Below the pieces are notes generated by a model. That model had not been told where the DNA came from, made no database searches, and was given only the letters and a program-made list of their open reading frames with translations. DNA of 64,000 nt, taken from NCBI GenBank assembly GCA_029782215.1, contig JAKOVD010000079.1:146729-210728 (forward strand). Direction: 5' to 3'. Source of the stretch: Chloroflexota bacterium. Lineage in GTDB: Bacteria > Chloroflexota > Anaerolineae > J102. The position numbers and the translations under genes were made by a program. This document shows positions 44,613 through 52,605 of this stretch, piece after piece; positions within the stretch are counted from its first letter, which is position 1, and each line of letters opens with the position of its first letter.

Positions 44613-44691
44613 TGTCATTGCGAAGGGCGTCAGCCCTGAGGCAATCTCCAAGGTGCACGTTGGAGACTGCTTCGCTGCACTCGCAGTGACA
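44613..44691. repeat. Dispersed palindromic repeat family A, copy 3
   Basis: Ends TGTCATTGCGA and CGCAGTGACA with the shared block TTGGAGACTGCTTCGCTG, as in copies at 16650 and 21491. It sits between the M48 and ftcD-like genes. Confidence 0.85.
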
Positions 44692-44737
44692 TAGTGACGA
44701 GAGGTTGTTGCAGCGATAGAGCACCGCCGCCCCTGGA

Positions 44738-44794
44738 ATCCCCCAATCCCCCAATCCGCCATTCGCAATTCGCAATTCGCAATTCGCAATTCCC
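44738..44794. repeat. Octamer and heptamer tandem repeats directly before the formimidoyltransferase start
   Basis: Repeated AATCCCCC units are followed by four exact ATTCGCA units at 44761-44788, ending 6 bases before the ATG at 44795. No ribosome binding site is recognisable, so the repeat occupies the translation initiation region. Confidence 0.8.
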
Positions 44795-45685
44795 ATGTCT
44801 CCTATCGTCGAAGCCGTTCCCAATTTCTCCGAAGGCCGGCGCCCGGAAGTGGTGCAGGCCATCGTCGCCGCCCTCAGCAGCGTCGAGGGCGCCCGCGTCA
44901 TCGACTACTCCTCCGACGCCGACCACAACCGCAGCGTCGTGACCCTGGTCGGCGCGCCCGCAGCCGTCAGCGAAGCGCTCTTCCAGGGCATCGCCAGGGC
45001 GGCGGCGCTCATCGACATGACCCGGCAGCAGGGCGAGCATCCCCGCATCGGCGCCACCGACGTGGTGCCCTTCGTGCCCATCCGCGAGATCACGATGGCC
45101 GAGTGCGTGGCGCTGGCGCGGGCGTTGGCGCAGCGCGTGAGCGCCGAGCTGGGCATCCCCACCTACCTCTACTATGAGGCGGCGGCGCGGCCCGACCGCC
45201 AGGTGCTGGCGAACATCCGCAAGGGGGAATACGAGGGCCTCAAAGCCGAGCTGGAGGCCGGCAACCCCGACCGCCTGCCCGACTTCGGCCCGGCCCGCCT
45301 GGGCAGCGCCGGCGCCACCGTCATCGGCGCCCGGCCGCCGCTCATCGCCTACAACCTCTACCTGACCACTGGCGATGTCGAGATCGCCAAGGCCATCGCC
45401 AAGGCCGTACGCCACTCCACCGGCGGCATGCGCTACCTGCAGGCGATGGGCGTGCTGGTGGAGGGGCGGGCGCAGGTGTCGATGAACTTCCTTGACTACA
45501 CGCGCACCCCCCTGCACCGCGTCACCGAGCTGGTGCGCCGGGAGGCGGAGCGCTACGGCGTGGGCATCCAGAGCGCCGAGCTGATCGGCCTCATCCCCGA
45601 GCAGGCCCTGATCGACGCCGCCCAGTGGTACCTGCAGCTCGACAACCTCACCCCCCACAGCATCCTCGACTGGCACTTGCGGTGA
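44795..45685 (+). CDS. ftcD: Glutamate formimidoyltransferase
   Basis: 296 residues, the length of the single-domain enzyme without a fused cyclodeaminase. Transfers the formimino group of formiminoglutamate to tetrahydrofolate in histidine breakdown. Features: VEAVPNFSEGRRPEVV at the N-terminus, DHNRSVVTLVG, QGEHPRIGATDVVPFVPI, PDFGPARLGSAGATVIGAR and QVSMNFLDYTRTPLHRV. No other histidine-utilisation gene is in view, so it could also serve a general one-carbon role. The NYN nuclease gene follows after 7 bases. Confidence 0.93.
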   Translation: MSPIVEAVPNFSEGRRPEVVQAIVAALSSVEGARVIDYSSDADHNRSVVTLVGAPAAVSEALFQGIARAAALIDMTRQQGEHPRIGATDVVPFVPIREITMAECVALARALAQRVSAELGIPTYLYYEAAARPDRQVLANIRKGEYEGLKAELEAGNPDRLPDFGPARLGSAGATVIGARPPLIAYNLYLTTGDVEIAKAIAKAVRHSTGGMRYLQAMGVLVEGRAQVSMNFLDYTRTPLHRVTELVRREAERYGVGIQSAELIGLIPEQALIDAAQWYLQLDNLTPHSILDWHLR

Positions 45686-45692
45686 GAGGGCG

Positions 45693-46211
45693 ATGTTTCT
45701 CATCGACGGCCACAACCTCATCGGCAGCGGCGCCCTGGCGGACATTAACCTGGCGCAGCCCGACGACGAGGCGCGCCTGGTGGCCTATCTGCGCAGCCGC
45801 CAGCCCGCCCTGGGCAAACCGATGACCGTCGTCTTTGACGGCGGCATTCCCGGCGGCGCCTCGATCGAGCTCTCGGGCGGGGGCGTCCACGTCGTCTTCT
45901 CGCCGCAGGGTCGCGGCGATGCCGACAGCGTCATCCTCAGCCGCGTCCGGCAAAACAAGCGGCCGCAGACGATCACCGTGGTCTCGAACGACGGCGGACT
46001 GCTGCACGAGGTCGAAGGCGCCGGCGCCCGCGGGCTGCGCGTGGCCGGTTTTCTGCCGCTGCTGGACAAGCCCCAGCGCCATCCCTACCGGCGCTCCGCC
46101 CCGGTCCCCACCGATGCGGACAAGCCCCTGCCCACGACCAGGGATAACGAGGATCTGCTGCGGCAGTTCGAGGAGGCGGCCAAGCGGCATCCGCCCCGCA
46201 GCCGCCGCTAG
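45693..46211 (+). CDS. NYN-domain (YacP-like) RNase
   Basis: 172 residues. PIN-like NYN fold: FLIDGHNLIGSGAL supplies the first acidic residue, MTVVFDGGIPGG the second, and GDADSVILSRV and TVVSNDGGLL the rest. The closest known relatives are YacP/Rae1-type nucleases that cut mRNA in the ribosome. The C-terminal 40 residues are a basic, Pro-rich tail ending KRHPPRSRR. It probably shares a transcript with ftcD (7-base gap). The target RNA is unknown. Confidence 0.85.
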   Translation: MFLIDGHNLIGSGALADINLAQPDDEARLVAYLRSRQPALGKPMTVVFDGGIPGGASIELSGGGVHVVFSPQGRGDADSVILSRVRQNKRPQTITVVSNDGGLLHEVEGAGARGLRVAGFLPLLDKPQRHPYRRSAPVPTDADKPLPTTRDNEDLLRQFEEAAKRHPPRSRR

Positions 46212-46217
46212 AGGGCT

Positions 46218-46562
46218 TCAGGCCTTTCCGGCTGGTCCGGAGTGGACCGGCGCCTTCTCGTAGAAAGTCATGCCCACGCGCTGGATATGCTCGATCAGGT
46301 CCTGGTCCCTGATTTGGCGGAAAATGGACAGGTCGATCGTGTAGGGAAGCAGCAGGTCGTCGAGGTCATTGCTGATTCGGTACAGCACATCCAGCGTCAG
46401 GTCCGCATCGCCGCACAGGGTCAGGTCAATGTCCGAACCGTTCCTGTAATTCCCCTTAGCGCGTGAGCCGTACAGTACCGCCTTTTCCACCTGCGGGTAG
46501 CGGGCCAAGACGGCTCCGATCGCCTGGATGGTGGCTTCTTTCAAGCCAAAGCGGAGCGTCAC
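46218..46562 (-). CDS. mntA: MNT-type nucleotidyltransferase (antitoxin of an MNT/HEPN pair)
   Basis: 114 residues. The nucleotidyltransferase signature is complete: AVLYGSRAKGNYRNGSDIDL, with the GSxAxG...DxD catalytic residues. In the best studied pairs MntA adds AMP groups to the HEPN toxin and silences it. Its start overlaps the HEPN gene stop by 4 bases (46559-46562). A non-toxin role as a stand-alone nucleotidyltransferase pair is the alternative. Confidence 0.88.
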   Translation of the reverse strand: MTLRFGLKEATIQAIGAVLARYPQVEKAVLYGSRAKGNYRNGSDIDLTLCGDADLTLDVLYRISNDLDDLLLPYTIDLSIFRQIRDQDLIEHIQRVGMTFYEKAPVHSGPAGKA

Positions 46563-46969
46563 GGACTATCTTCCCTCAGGGATGCCAATTTGGCTTGCAG
46601 TGCCACGAACTCGGGAAAATACCGGCTGGCGATGTCGGAGGCAATCTTTTCGGCAATGTCTTCGTTATAGGTGTGACTGGTCAGGGTTCTGCTCGCGATC
46701 ATGTCCATCCACACTTCGCCGTTCTCGATCAAGCCGCGCTTGAAAGCCAGGCGGAAGGTGTCGCGGCTGCCGGTGATATTGCTCTCGCCTTGAGCTTCAA
46801 AATAGTCCTTGAGGGTGTTCCACGCCAGCTCGTAGGTATATTCAAACGCCTGGATCAAGCCCTGTTTTTCGAGCTCATTCAGCGCGCCCTTGTCGATGAA
46901 TTTCGTGAGCTGGCCCAGCGCTTTCGAAAAATGATTAAGTCTTTGTATCCAGCGGATGTCTTGCGTCAT
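46559..46969 (-). CDS. hepT: HEPN/HI0074-family protein (toxin partner of MNT)
   Basis: 136 residues from the ATG at 46967-46969 (MTQDIRWIQRLNHF), preceded by GGAG; the open frame further upstream would reach into the tRNA gene region. It is an all-helical four-helix protein of the HI0074 type with AFEYTYELAWNTLKDYF. The sequence ASRTLTSHTYNED contains an R-x4-H arrangement, the RNase signature of HEPN toxins, so it may be active. The MNT partner follows with a 4-base overlap. Confidence 0.82.
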   Translation of the reverse strand: MTQDIRWIQRLNHFSKALGQLTKFIDKGALNELEKQGLIQAFEYTYELAWNTLKDYFEAQGESNITGSRDTFRLAFKRGLIENGEVWMDMIASRTLTSHTYNEDIAEKIASDIASRYFPEFVALQAKLASLREDSP

Positions 46970-47018
46970 TGGAGATCTCCGTATAGGGTCACGCCAGCCG
47001 TTTCTCAGCTCTCCCAAG

Positions 47019-47092
47019 TGGGGCCTCCCGGGTTCGAACCGGGGACCGGCGGTTTATGAGACCGCTGCTCTAACCCGTTGAGCTAAGGCCCC
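47019..47092 (-). tRNA. tRNA-Met (CAT); could be tRNA-Ile2 (CAT)
   Basis: 74 nt on the minus strand. The acceptor stem GGGGCCT pairs with AGGCCCC; anticodon loop CTCATAA with CAT at 47056-47058; T-arm GGTTCGAACCC. CAT can be elongator Met or, when the C is modified to lysidine, Ile. No CCA is encoded. Confidence 0.9.
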
Positions 47093-47104
47093 GACACAAA
47101 GAAG

Positions 47105-47175
47105 AGCGGGTGACGGGATTCGAACCCGTGATATCAGCTTGGAAGGCTGATGCCTTACCGCTTGGCCACACCCGC
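47105..47175 (-). tRNA. tRNA-Gly (TCC)
   Basis: 71 nt on the minus strand. Acceptor GCGGGTG pairs with CACCCGC; anticodon loop CTTCCAA with TCC at 47141-47143; T-arm GGGTTCGAATCCC. It lies 12 bases upstream of the CAT tRNA, so the two are probably co-transcribed. Confidence 0.93.
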
Positions 47176-47192
47176 ATCGCTTGACAAGGCGC

Positions 47193-47222
47193 ATTGTACA
47201 GTCCCCAGCGGACTGCGGCCAA
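47193..47222 (-). promoter_or_regulatory. Promoter of the tRNA-Gly/tRNA-Met pair
   Basis: On the minus strand TTGGCC (47217-47222) and TACAAT (47193-47198) are 18 bases apart. Transcription would start about 10 bases before tRNA-Gly. Confidence 0.6.
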
Positions 47223-47251
47223 ATTGGCGTGACTTGGGATGGTCTATCCCA

Positions 47252-48280
47252 TTAAAGCGGCGCAAACGTGGTCAGGATGACTTCGTACTGCCAGCGGTTG
47301 TCGGGGTTCTGGCCGGGCGTCACCTGCAGGTAGACATCCCCCACGCGGGCAATGACGGCCTCCATCGGCGCCTGGGACTCCTTGTTGACGCCGCGGAAGC
47401 GCGTGGCCGGGAACGCGCCCAGCATCACCGCCTCGGCCTTGTAGTCGTCGAAGTACTGCGGCGCCCATTGCGGCGAGGGGTCCTCGGCGGTGATGGTCAC
47501 CGCCACGTCGGGCATGGCGCCGGTGTTCGGCGGGGGCAGCTTGCCTGCCGCCAGCCAGACCTGCTCCACGCCGGATTGGTAGGTCTTGTTCGGCAGCTCC
47601 ACGGCCTGCCAGCCGTCGGGGTACTGCAGAGTGAAGCCGTGCCTGGCGTTCGCATAGGTCTGCCACTTGAGATAAGTGGCCATCCCCTCGGCGTTGAATC
47701 CTTCCGGCGCGTACAGCAGCCCGTTCCAATAGGGGGCGCCGCCGGGCTGGCGGGCGATGAAGGCAAGGCCTTCGCCCTTGCCGTCGCGGCCCAGGCCGGT
47801 CAGCAGCCACGCCTTCTCTGCCTTGAACTCGGGCGCGAAGAAGGCCAGGGGCCGGTTGCCCAGCAGGGCGGCCAGGTTGGCGCCGGGGTTGATCCGGGCG
47901 GCGCCGTTGGGCGCCAGGTAGTCCTTCTGGAGGACGGCGACGGCCTCGGTCGGCGTGTACTCCAAGCCGTCGCCCATCCACCAGATGATGTTGAAGTGAT
48001 CGGCCATCGCCGCCTGCATCGCCGCCTTGTCTCCGCGGTCGATCGCCTGGCGCAGGGCCTCGGCGAAGGCCGCCACCGTGGCGTCGCCTGCCGGGGTCGC
48101 CGTGGCAGTGGGCGCAGGGACTGCGGGCGGCTCTGGGGTGGCGGTAGCCGTGGCTGGGGCAGCGATGGGTGTGGCGACGGCGGCCGCCTGGGAGGCAGGC
48201 GGCAGAGTGGCCGCGGGCCGGCAGGCAGCCACGACCAGGGGAAGCAAGAGCAAGGCGAAAAGGAACCGGCGCAGCAGCAT
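47252..48280 (-). CDS. Predicted lipoprotein, function unknown
   Basis: 342 residues. A lipoprotein signal ends LLPLVVAAC (lipid-attached Cys near residue 20), then a Pro/Ala/Thr-rich linker. A domain of about 110 residues (AFAEALRQAIDRGDKAAM, NIIWWMGDGLEYTPTEAVA) looks like a small sheet-helix fold such as NTF2-like but this is uncertain. The C-terminal part (GFTLQYPDGWQAVELPNKTY) resembles PsbP/MOG1-like outer-face domains. No catalytic motif is seen. The gene has no close operon partner. Confidence 0.75.
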   Translation of the reverse strand: MLLRRFLFALLLLPLVVAACRPAATLPPASQAAAVATPIAAPATATATPEPPAVPAPTATATPAGDATVAAFAEALRQAIDRGDKAAMQAAMADHFNIIWWMGDGLEYTPTEAVAVLQKDYLAPNGAARINPGANLAALLGNRPLAFFAPEFKAEKAWLLTGLGRDGKGEGLAFIARQPGGAPYWNGLLYAPEGFNAEGMATYLKWQTYANARHGFTLQYPDGWQAVELPNKTYQSGVEQVWLAAGKLPPPNTGAMPDVAVTITAEDPSPQWAPQYFDDYKAEAVMLGAFPATRFRGVNKESQAPMEAVIARVGDVYLQVTPGQNPDNRWQYEVILTTFAPL

Positions 48281-48619
48281 GTCGGACTCTCCTGGGGGTG
48301 TGTCGGTATGGGGGATGGCGGCCGCACGTGCGGCGCCACCTCATGACGCCCAAAGGCCCCGCGCGGTTCCCGGCCCGTCCGCAGGCGAGCGGCGGACGAA
48401 TTGAGGACGAAAACGGCGGGACATGTGCGAAAAAACGGCCTTTCTGTCTTTGTATAGATAGGAGGCGTCGCCATCAGGCGACCGTCCAGGGCGCGGCCGG
48501 CATCAGCCGTCCCTTCGCCGCCGGCGGCAGCGAATGCCGCCATCATCGCCCCGACTCAATCCGGAGGGAACAGCGCAGTTCCCTCTCCACGTGTAGAGTA
48601 CAGGCAAGAGAGGTGAACA
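48281..48619. other. Intergenic region with an inverted repeat before the WYL regulator
   Basis: 339 bases between the lipoprotein and WYL genes. GAGGGAAC (48564-48571) and GTTCCCTC (48578-48585) form perfect 8-base arms 35 bases before the WYL start, a plausible operator. AGAGAGGTGA just before 48620 is the ribosome site. TATAGAT near 48453 might be a -10. No gene is seen in the rest. Confidence 0.6.
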
Positions 48620-49636
48620 ATGATGGACGCCCACGACCCCTGGCCAAGCTACACCCGTGACGAAGAGCTGAAGCGGGCCTCACGGCTCCTGCAGATCATC
48701 GAGATGATCTCGGTTTCGCCGCACCGGTACACGCGGCAGGACCTGGCCGCGCACTTCGAGGTGAGCGTGCGCATGATCGGCAAAGACCTGCAGATCATCC
48801 GCCACGGCCTCAAGTGCGAGGTCGTACGCGGGGACAAGGGCTATTACCTGGAGCGGGTGCCGCGGCTGCCCGCGGTCCAGTACACGCTCACCGAGGCGAT
48901 TGCCCTGCTGACCGCGGTGCAGGCGGCGCAGCGGGTGTCGGGCGTGGGCTCGCCGGAGCTGGCCGGGGCCATCGCCCGGCTCGAGGCCCTGTTTCCGCCA
49001 GAGTTCGCTCCCCTGCTGCGCCAGGCCAGTGCGCCGCTGCCCCACAACACGGGGCGGGAAGAACGCCGCCACGGCATGCTCATGGTGCTGAACTGGGCGC
49101 TGGTGGAGGAGCGCAAGGTGCGGCTGACCTACAGCACGCGCTCGCGCGGGGGCGAGATCAACGAGCGCACCGTGCATCCCTATCACCTGATGCCCTACGA
49201 GCGCTCCTGGCAGCTCATTGCCTTCTGCGAGCTGCGCCAGGAGGTGTTGATGTTCAAGATCGACCGCATCCAGCGGGCGGCGCTGCTGCAGGACCACTAC
49301 GAGATACCCGCCGACTTCGAGCTCGACCGCTACCTGGGTGACACCTGGGGCATCGTGCGCGAGCCGGGGCAGGCGCCGGAGCGGGTGGTGCTGCGCTTCG
49401 AGTCCGACGCCGGCCAGCGGGTGATGGAGGAAGACTGGCACGCCAGCCAGGAGGCGGTGGTGCAGGGCGACGGCAGCGTGCTCTTCACCCTCTACACCGT
49501 CGTGACGCCGGAGCTGTTGAGCTGGGTGCTGCGCCACGGCAGCCGGGTGGAGGTGTTGGCGCCGGAGGGGTTGAGGGAACGGGTGAGAAGTGAGATCGAG
49601 CTGCTGGCAGGTCTCTACCGGCAGGAGCGCGAATGA
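48620..49636 (+). CDS. WYL-domain transcriptional regulator (YafY type)
   Basis: 338 residues; a second ATG follows at 48623. N-terminal winged helix (SVSPHRYTRQDLAAHFEVSV, then RMIGKDLQIIRHGL) and a central WYL domain (VRLTYSTRSRGGEINERTVH, then YHLMPYERSWQLIAFC, with WQL in the WYL position), ending in a WCX-like C-terminal region (VVLRFESDAGQRVMEE). WYL proteins bind ligands, often nucleic acids or nucleotides, and several control CRISPR or other defence genes. It lies 51 bases upstream of cas3 in the same direction, so it may regulate and be co-transcribed with the cas operon. Confidence 0.9.
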   Translation: MMDAHDPWPSYTRDEELKRASRLLQIIEMISVSPHRYTRQDLAAHFEVSVRMIGKDLQIIRHGLKCEVVRGDKGYYLERVPRLPAVQYTLTEAIALLTAVQAAQRVSGVGSPELAGAIARLEALFPPEFAPLLRQASAPLPHNTGREERRHGMLMVLNWALVEERKVRLTYSTRSRGGEINERTVHPYHLMPYERSWQLIAFCELRQEVLMFKIDRIQRAALLQDHYEIPADFELDRYLGDTWGIVREPGQAPERVVLRFESDAGQRVMEEDWHASQEAVVQGDGSVLFTLYTVVTPELLSWVLRHGSRVEVLAPEGLRERVRSEIELLAGLYRQERE

Positions 49637-49687
49637 CCGGACAGCGCGACGGGATGGAAGAACGGTGGCATTGACAGGGTGACGCCG

Positions 49688-51916
49688 ATGAAATACTACG
49701 CCCACACGAAAGAAGGCGCGGACGAATCGGAGTGGCAGCCACTGCGTGACCACCTCATCGCCACGGGCGATTTGGCTGCCGAGTTGGGTCGCAATGCTGG
49801 CGTCTCTGAGCTAGTGCGGTTGGCCGGGTATCTGCACGACATCGGAAAGTACTCGCTGGCGTTCCAGGCCCGGCTGCGCGGCTCGACGAAGCCGGTCGAT
49901 CACTCCACAGCGGGTGCAAAAGAGATCGTGCAGCTCTACCCCGATGCGCCGCCAAAGCTGCTGGCAGAACTGATCTCGTTCTGCATCGCCGGACACCATA
50001 CCGGTCTCCCCGACTATGGTTCGATGGGAGACGTAGAAACGGACGGTACCCTCCTGGCCCGGCGTGAGAAGAAACCGGTCGAGGACTACACTGCCTACAC
50101 TTCGGAGATCGAAAGAGACCTTCTTCAACTGCATGCCCCGCGGATCAAGATCAACCCCAAGAACCCGGGGTTCTCGATCTCGTTTCTGACGCGCATGCTC
50201 TTTTCCGCCCTGGTGGACGCAGACTGGCTGGAAACCGAGCGCTTTGTGCAAGGTGAGCGGAGAGACAGCGGGCACAACGCCAGCATCGAAGCATTGGCGC
50301 AGGAGTTCAACCGCTATCTGCGGAAATTCCAGGACCCCCAGAACGAAATCAACCGCAAACGGACAGAGACGATGCAAGCTTGTCTCGCCGCGGGACAACA
50401 AAGGCCGGGTTTCTTCGAGCTCACGGTGCCGACGGGCGGAGGCAAGACACTGTCTTCGATGGCTTTCGCCCTCAATCATGCTCTTGCCAACGGGCTGGCG
50501 CGCATCATCTATGTGATTCCATTCACCAGTATCATTGAGCAGAATGCGGCTGTCTTTCGCAGGGCGCTGGGGAGGTTGGGGGAAGACAATGTGCTGGAAC
50601 ATCACTCCAATTTTGACTGGGAGGACATGCGACAGCCATCGGACGACGAGGCGATCGGGCTGGCGGCGAAGCTGAGGCTGGCCGCTGAGAACTGGGACAT
50701 CCCCATTGTGGTGACGACGAACGTCCAGTTCTTCGAGTCCCTGTTTGCCAGCAAGAAGTCACGGGCGCGCAAGCTGCACAACATTGCCCGCAGCGTGCTC
50801 ATCTTTGATGAAGTACAGACGCTGCCTCGGGACTACCTGAGACCCAGCATGCTGGCGGTGCATGAGTTGGTGCAGAACTACGGATCAAGCGCTGTGTTTT
50901 GCACGGCGACGCAACCGTCGCTAGAGAGGTTCTTGCCTGAGGGCACTCAATTCGTGCCGCTTGCTCCCGACCCACAGGCGCTGTTCAATTTCTACCGGCG
51001 AGTCCGGGTGACGTACCTGGGAACGCTCCCGGACGCAGCCTTGTTGGAGCGCCTGAACGCACACCGGCAGGTGCTGTGCATCGTCAACACCCGCCGCCAT
51101 GCCAAGGCGCTATTCGACGGCCTTGCAGGCGAGGGACGTTTCCACCTTTCGACGTTGATGTGCCCGAAACACCGCAAGGCCACTCTCGGAACGATCTACG
51201 AACGTCTCCGCAGCGGCAAGGTTTGCCGCGTTGTTTCGACGCAAGTGATGGAAGCAGGCATCGACGTTGACTTTCCTGTCGGCTACCGGGCGATGGCCGG
51301 CCTGGATTCGATCATCCAGGCGGCGGGGCGCGTCAACCGCGAAGGCAGGCAGCGCAGCGGCGATGTCTATGTCTTCGATCCTGAAACCCCCACCATCAAG
51401 CGGACGCCGACCTTCATCGAGCAGACGGCTGCCGTGGCACGAGGCGTTCTTCGCGACTTCGGCGACGATCCCACCGCCATCAACGCGATCGAGGCGTACT
51501 TCAGACAGCTCTACACCCTGCAAGACGAACGGGCCTTCGACGTCAGGGGGATCCTCCAATACCTGGACAAGGGTTCGAGACGATGCGATTTTGATTTCAA
51601 GACAGCAGCAGAGAACTACCGGCTTATTGACGACAATACGGTCGCGGTCATCATTCCCTATGACGATGACGCGCAAAGGCTGCTCAATGAACTCATTTAC
51701 ACATCGTATCCCGTCGGCACGCTGCGGAAGCTGCAAATGTACACCGTCAATATCTACGAACGGGAGTTCGCGGCCTTGCAGGCAAGCGGCGTCATCCAAA
51801 CTATTGGCGGTAACTACCATACGTTGGCCGGCAGCGCGATGCCGGACTTCTATCATCCTCAGACCGGGCTTGTGCTTTCCGAGACCCCGCGGGGAGCGCC
51901 CATCTTTTTTGACTAG
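49688..51916 (+). CDS. cas3: Cas3 helicase-nuclease (type I-C)
   Basis: 742 residues from the ATG at 49688, which has AGGGTG six bases before it; an in-frame GTG at 49679 is less likely. The HD nuclease domain shows GYLHDIGK (His50-Asp51) and AGHHTGLPD. The SF2 helicase follows: Walker A PTGGGKT at residues 248-254, LIFDEVQTLP (motif II), FCTATQPS (motif III), STQVMEAGID and QAAGRVNREG (motif VI). Cas3 is recruited by Cascade to degrade target DNA. First gene of the effector-adaptation operon. Confidence 0.96.
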   Translation: MKYYAHTKEGADESEWQPLRDHLIATGDLAAELGRNAGVSELVRLAGYLHDIGKYSLAFQARLRGSTKPVDHSTAGAKEIVQLYPDAPPKLLAELISFCIAGHHTGLPDYGSMGDVETDGTLLARREKKPVEDYTAYTSEIERDLLQLHAPRIKINPKNPGFSISFLTRMLFSALVDADWLETERFVQGERRDSGHNASIEALAQEFNRYLRKFQDPQNEINRKRTETMQACLAAGQQRPGFFELTVPTGGGKTLSSMAFALNHALANGLARIIYVIPFTSIIEQNAAVFRRALGRLGEDNVLEHHSNFDWEDMRQPSDDEAIGLAAKLRLAAENWDIPIVVTTNVQFFESLFASKKSRARKLHNIARSVLIFDEVQTLPRDYLRPSMLAVHELVQNYGSSAVFCTATQPSLERFLPEGTQFVPLAPDPQALFNFYRRVRVTYLGTLPDAALLERLNAHRQVLCIVNTRRHAKALFDGLAGEGRFHLSTLMCPKHRKATLGTIYERLRSGKVCRVVSTQVMEAGIDVDFPVGYRAMAGLDSIIQAAGRVNREGRQRSGDVYVFDPETPTIKRTPTFIEQTAAVARGVLRDFGDDPTAINAIEAYFRQLYTLQDERAFDVRGILQYLDKGSRRCDFDFKTAAENYRLIDDNTVAVIIPYDDDAQRLLNELIYTSYPVGTLRKLQMYTVNIYEREFAALQASGVIQTIGGNYHTLAGSAMPDFYHPQTGLVLSETPRGAPIFFD

Positions 51917-51938
51917 CAGGTAATCAGGAGGTCGAGAC

Positions 51939-52601
51939 ATGGGATATGGAATCTCCATCCGCGTATGCGGCGACTACGCTCTCTTCACCCGTCCCGAGAT
52001 GAAGGTTGAGCGGGTCAGCTACGACGTCATCACTCCTTCTGCAGCGCGCGGCATCATCGAGGCGATCTACTGGAAGCCGGCTATCCGCTGGATGATCGAC
52101 AGGATTCACGTTCTCAACGAAATCCGGTACACCAACGTCCGCCGCAACGAGGTCAGCGAGAGAATTTCGACCCGTGAGGCAGAACGGCGGATGAGAGGCG
52201 CCGCTGAACCGTTCTACCTCGACACCAATGATGCTCGCCAGCAGCGCGCTGCCATGGTGTTGAAAAACGTGGACTACGTGATCGAGGCTCACTTTGATCT
52301 TGTCCATGAAAAGGCAGGACCGGACGACACTGTGGAGAAACACTACAACATCATCCTGCGTCGCCTGCGCAAAGGCCAGCACTTTCACGCACCATGTCTC
52401 GGCACGCGTGAGTTTCCCGCCGTGGTAGACCTCATCGAGACAGGCAATATCCCTGCAAGCCCACTCAAAGGGACACGGGACCTGGGATGGATGCTCTACG
52501 ACCTGGACTTTCGCGACCCGGCCAACATCACGCCGAAGTTCTTCAAAGCACAGATGGTCGATGGCGTGATCGATCTGAGCGACCTTCTGTTGAGAGGATA
52601 G
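51939..52601 (+). CDS. cas5c: Cas5c, crRNA-processing subunit
   Basis: 220 residues. Cas5d/c-type RAMP: starts GISIRVCGDYALFTRPEMKV, with VSYDVITPSAARGIIEAIYW, GQHFHAPCLGTREFPAVVDL and GWMLYDLDF. In type I-C, Cas5 replaces Cas6 and cuts the pre-crRNA within the repeat hairpin; here no cas6 is present, in agreement. It lies 22 bases after cas3 and 4 before cas8c. The repeat in this locus has a strong hairpin and an AAAT 3' end. Confidence 0.95.
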   Translation: MGYGISIRVCGDYALFTRPEMKVERVSYDVITPSAARGIIEAIYWKPAIRWMIDRIHVLNEIRYTNVRRNEVSERISTREAERRMRGAAEPFYLDTNDARQQRAAMVLKNVDYVIEAHFDLVHEKAGPDDTVEKHYNIILRRLRKGQHFHAPCLGTREFPAVVDLIETGNIPASPLKGTRDLGWMLYDLDFRDPANITPKFFKAQMVDGVIDLSDLLLRG

Positions 52602-52605
52602 GGCT

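Noticed and set aside
44795-45685. A riboswitch upstream of the formimidoyltransferase
   Set aside because: The upstream 60 bases are simple tandem repeats without a recognisable aptamer.
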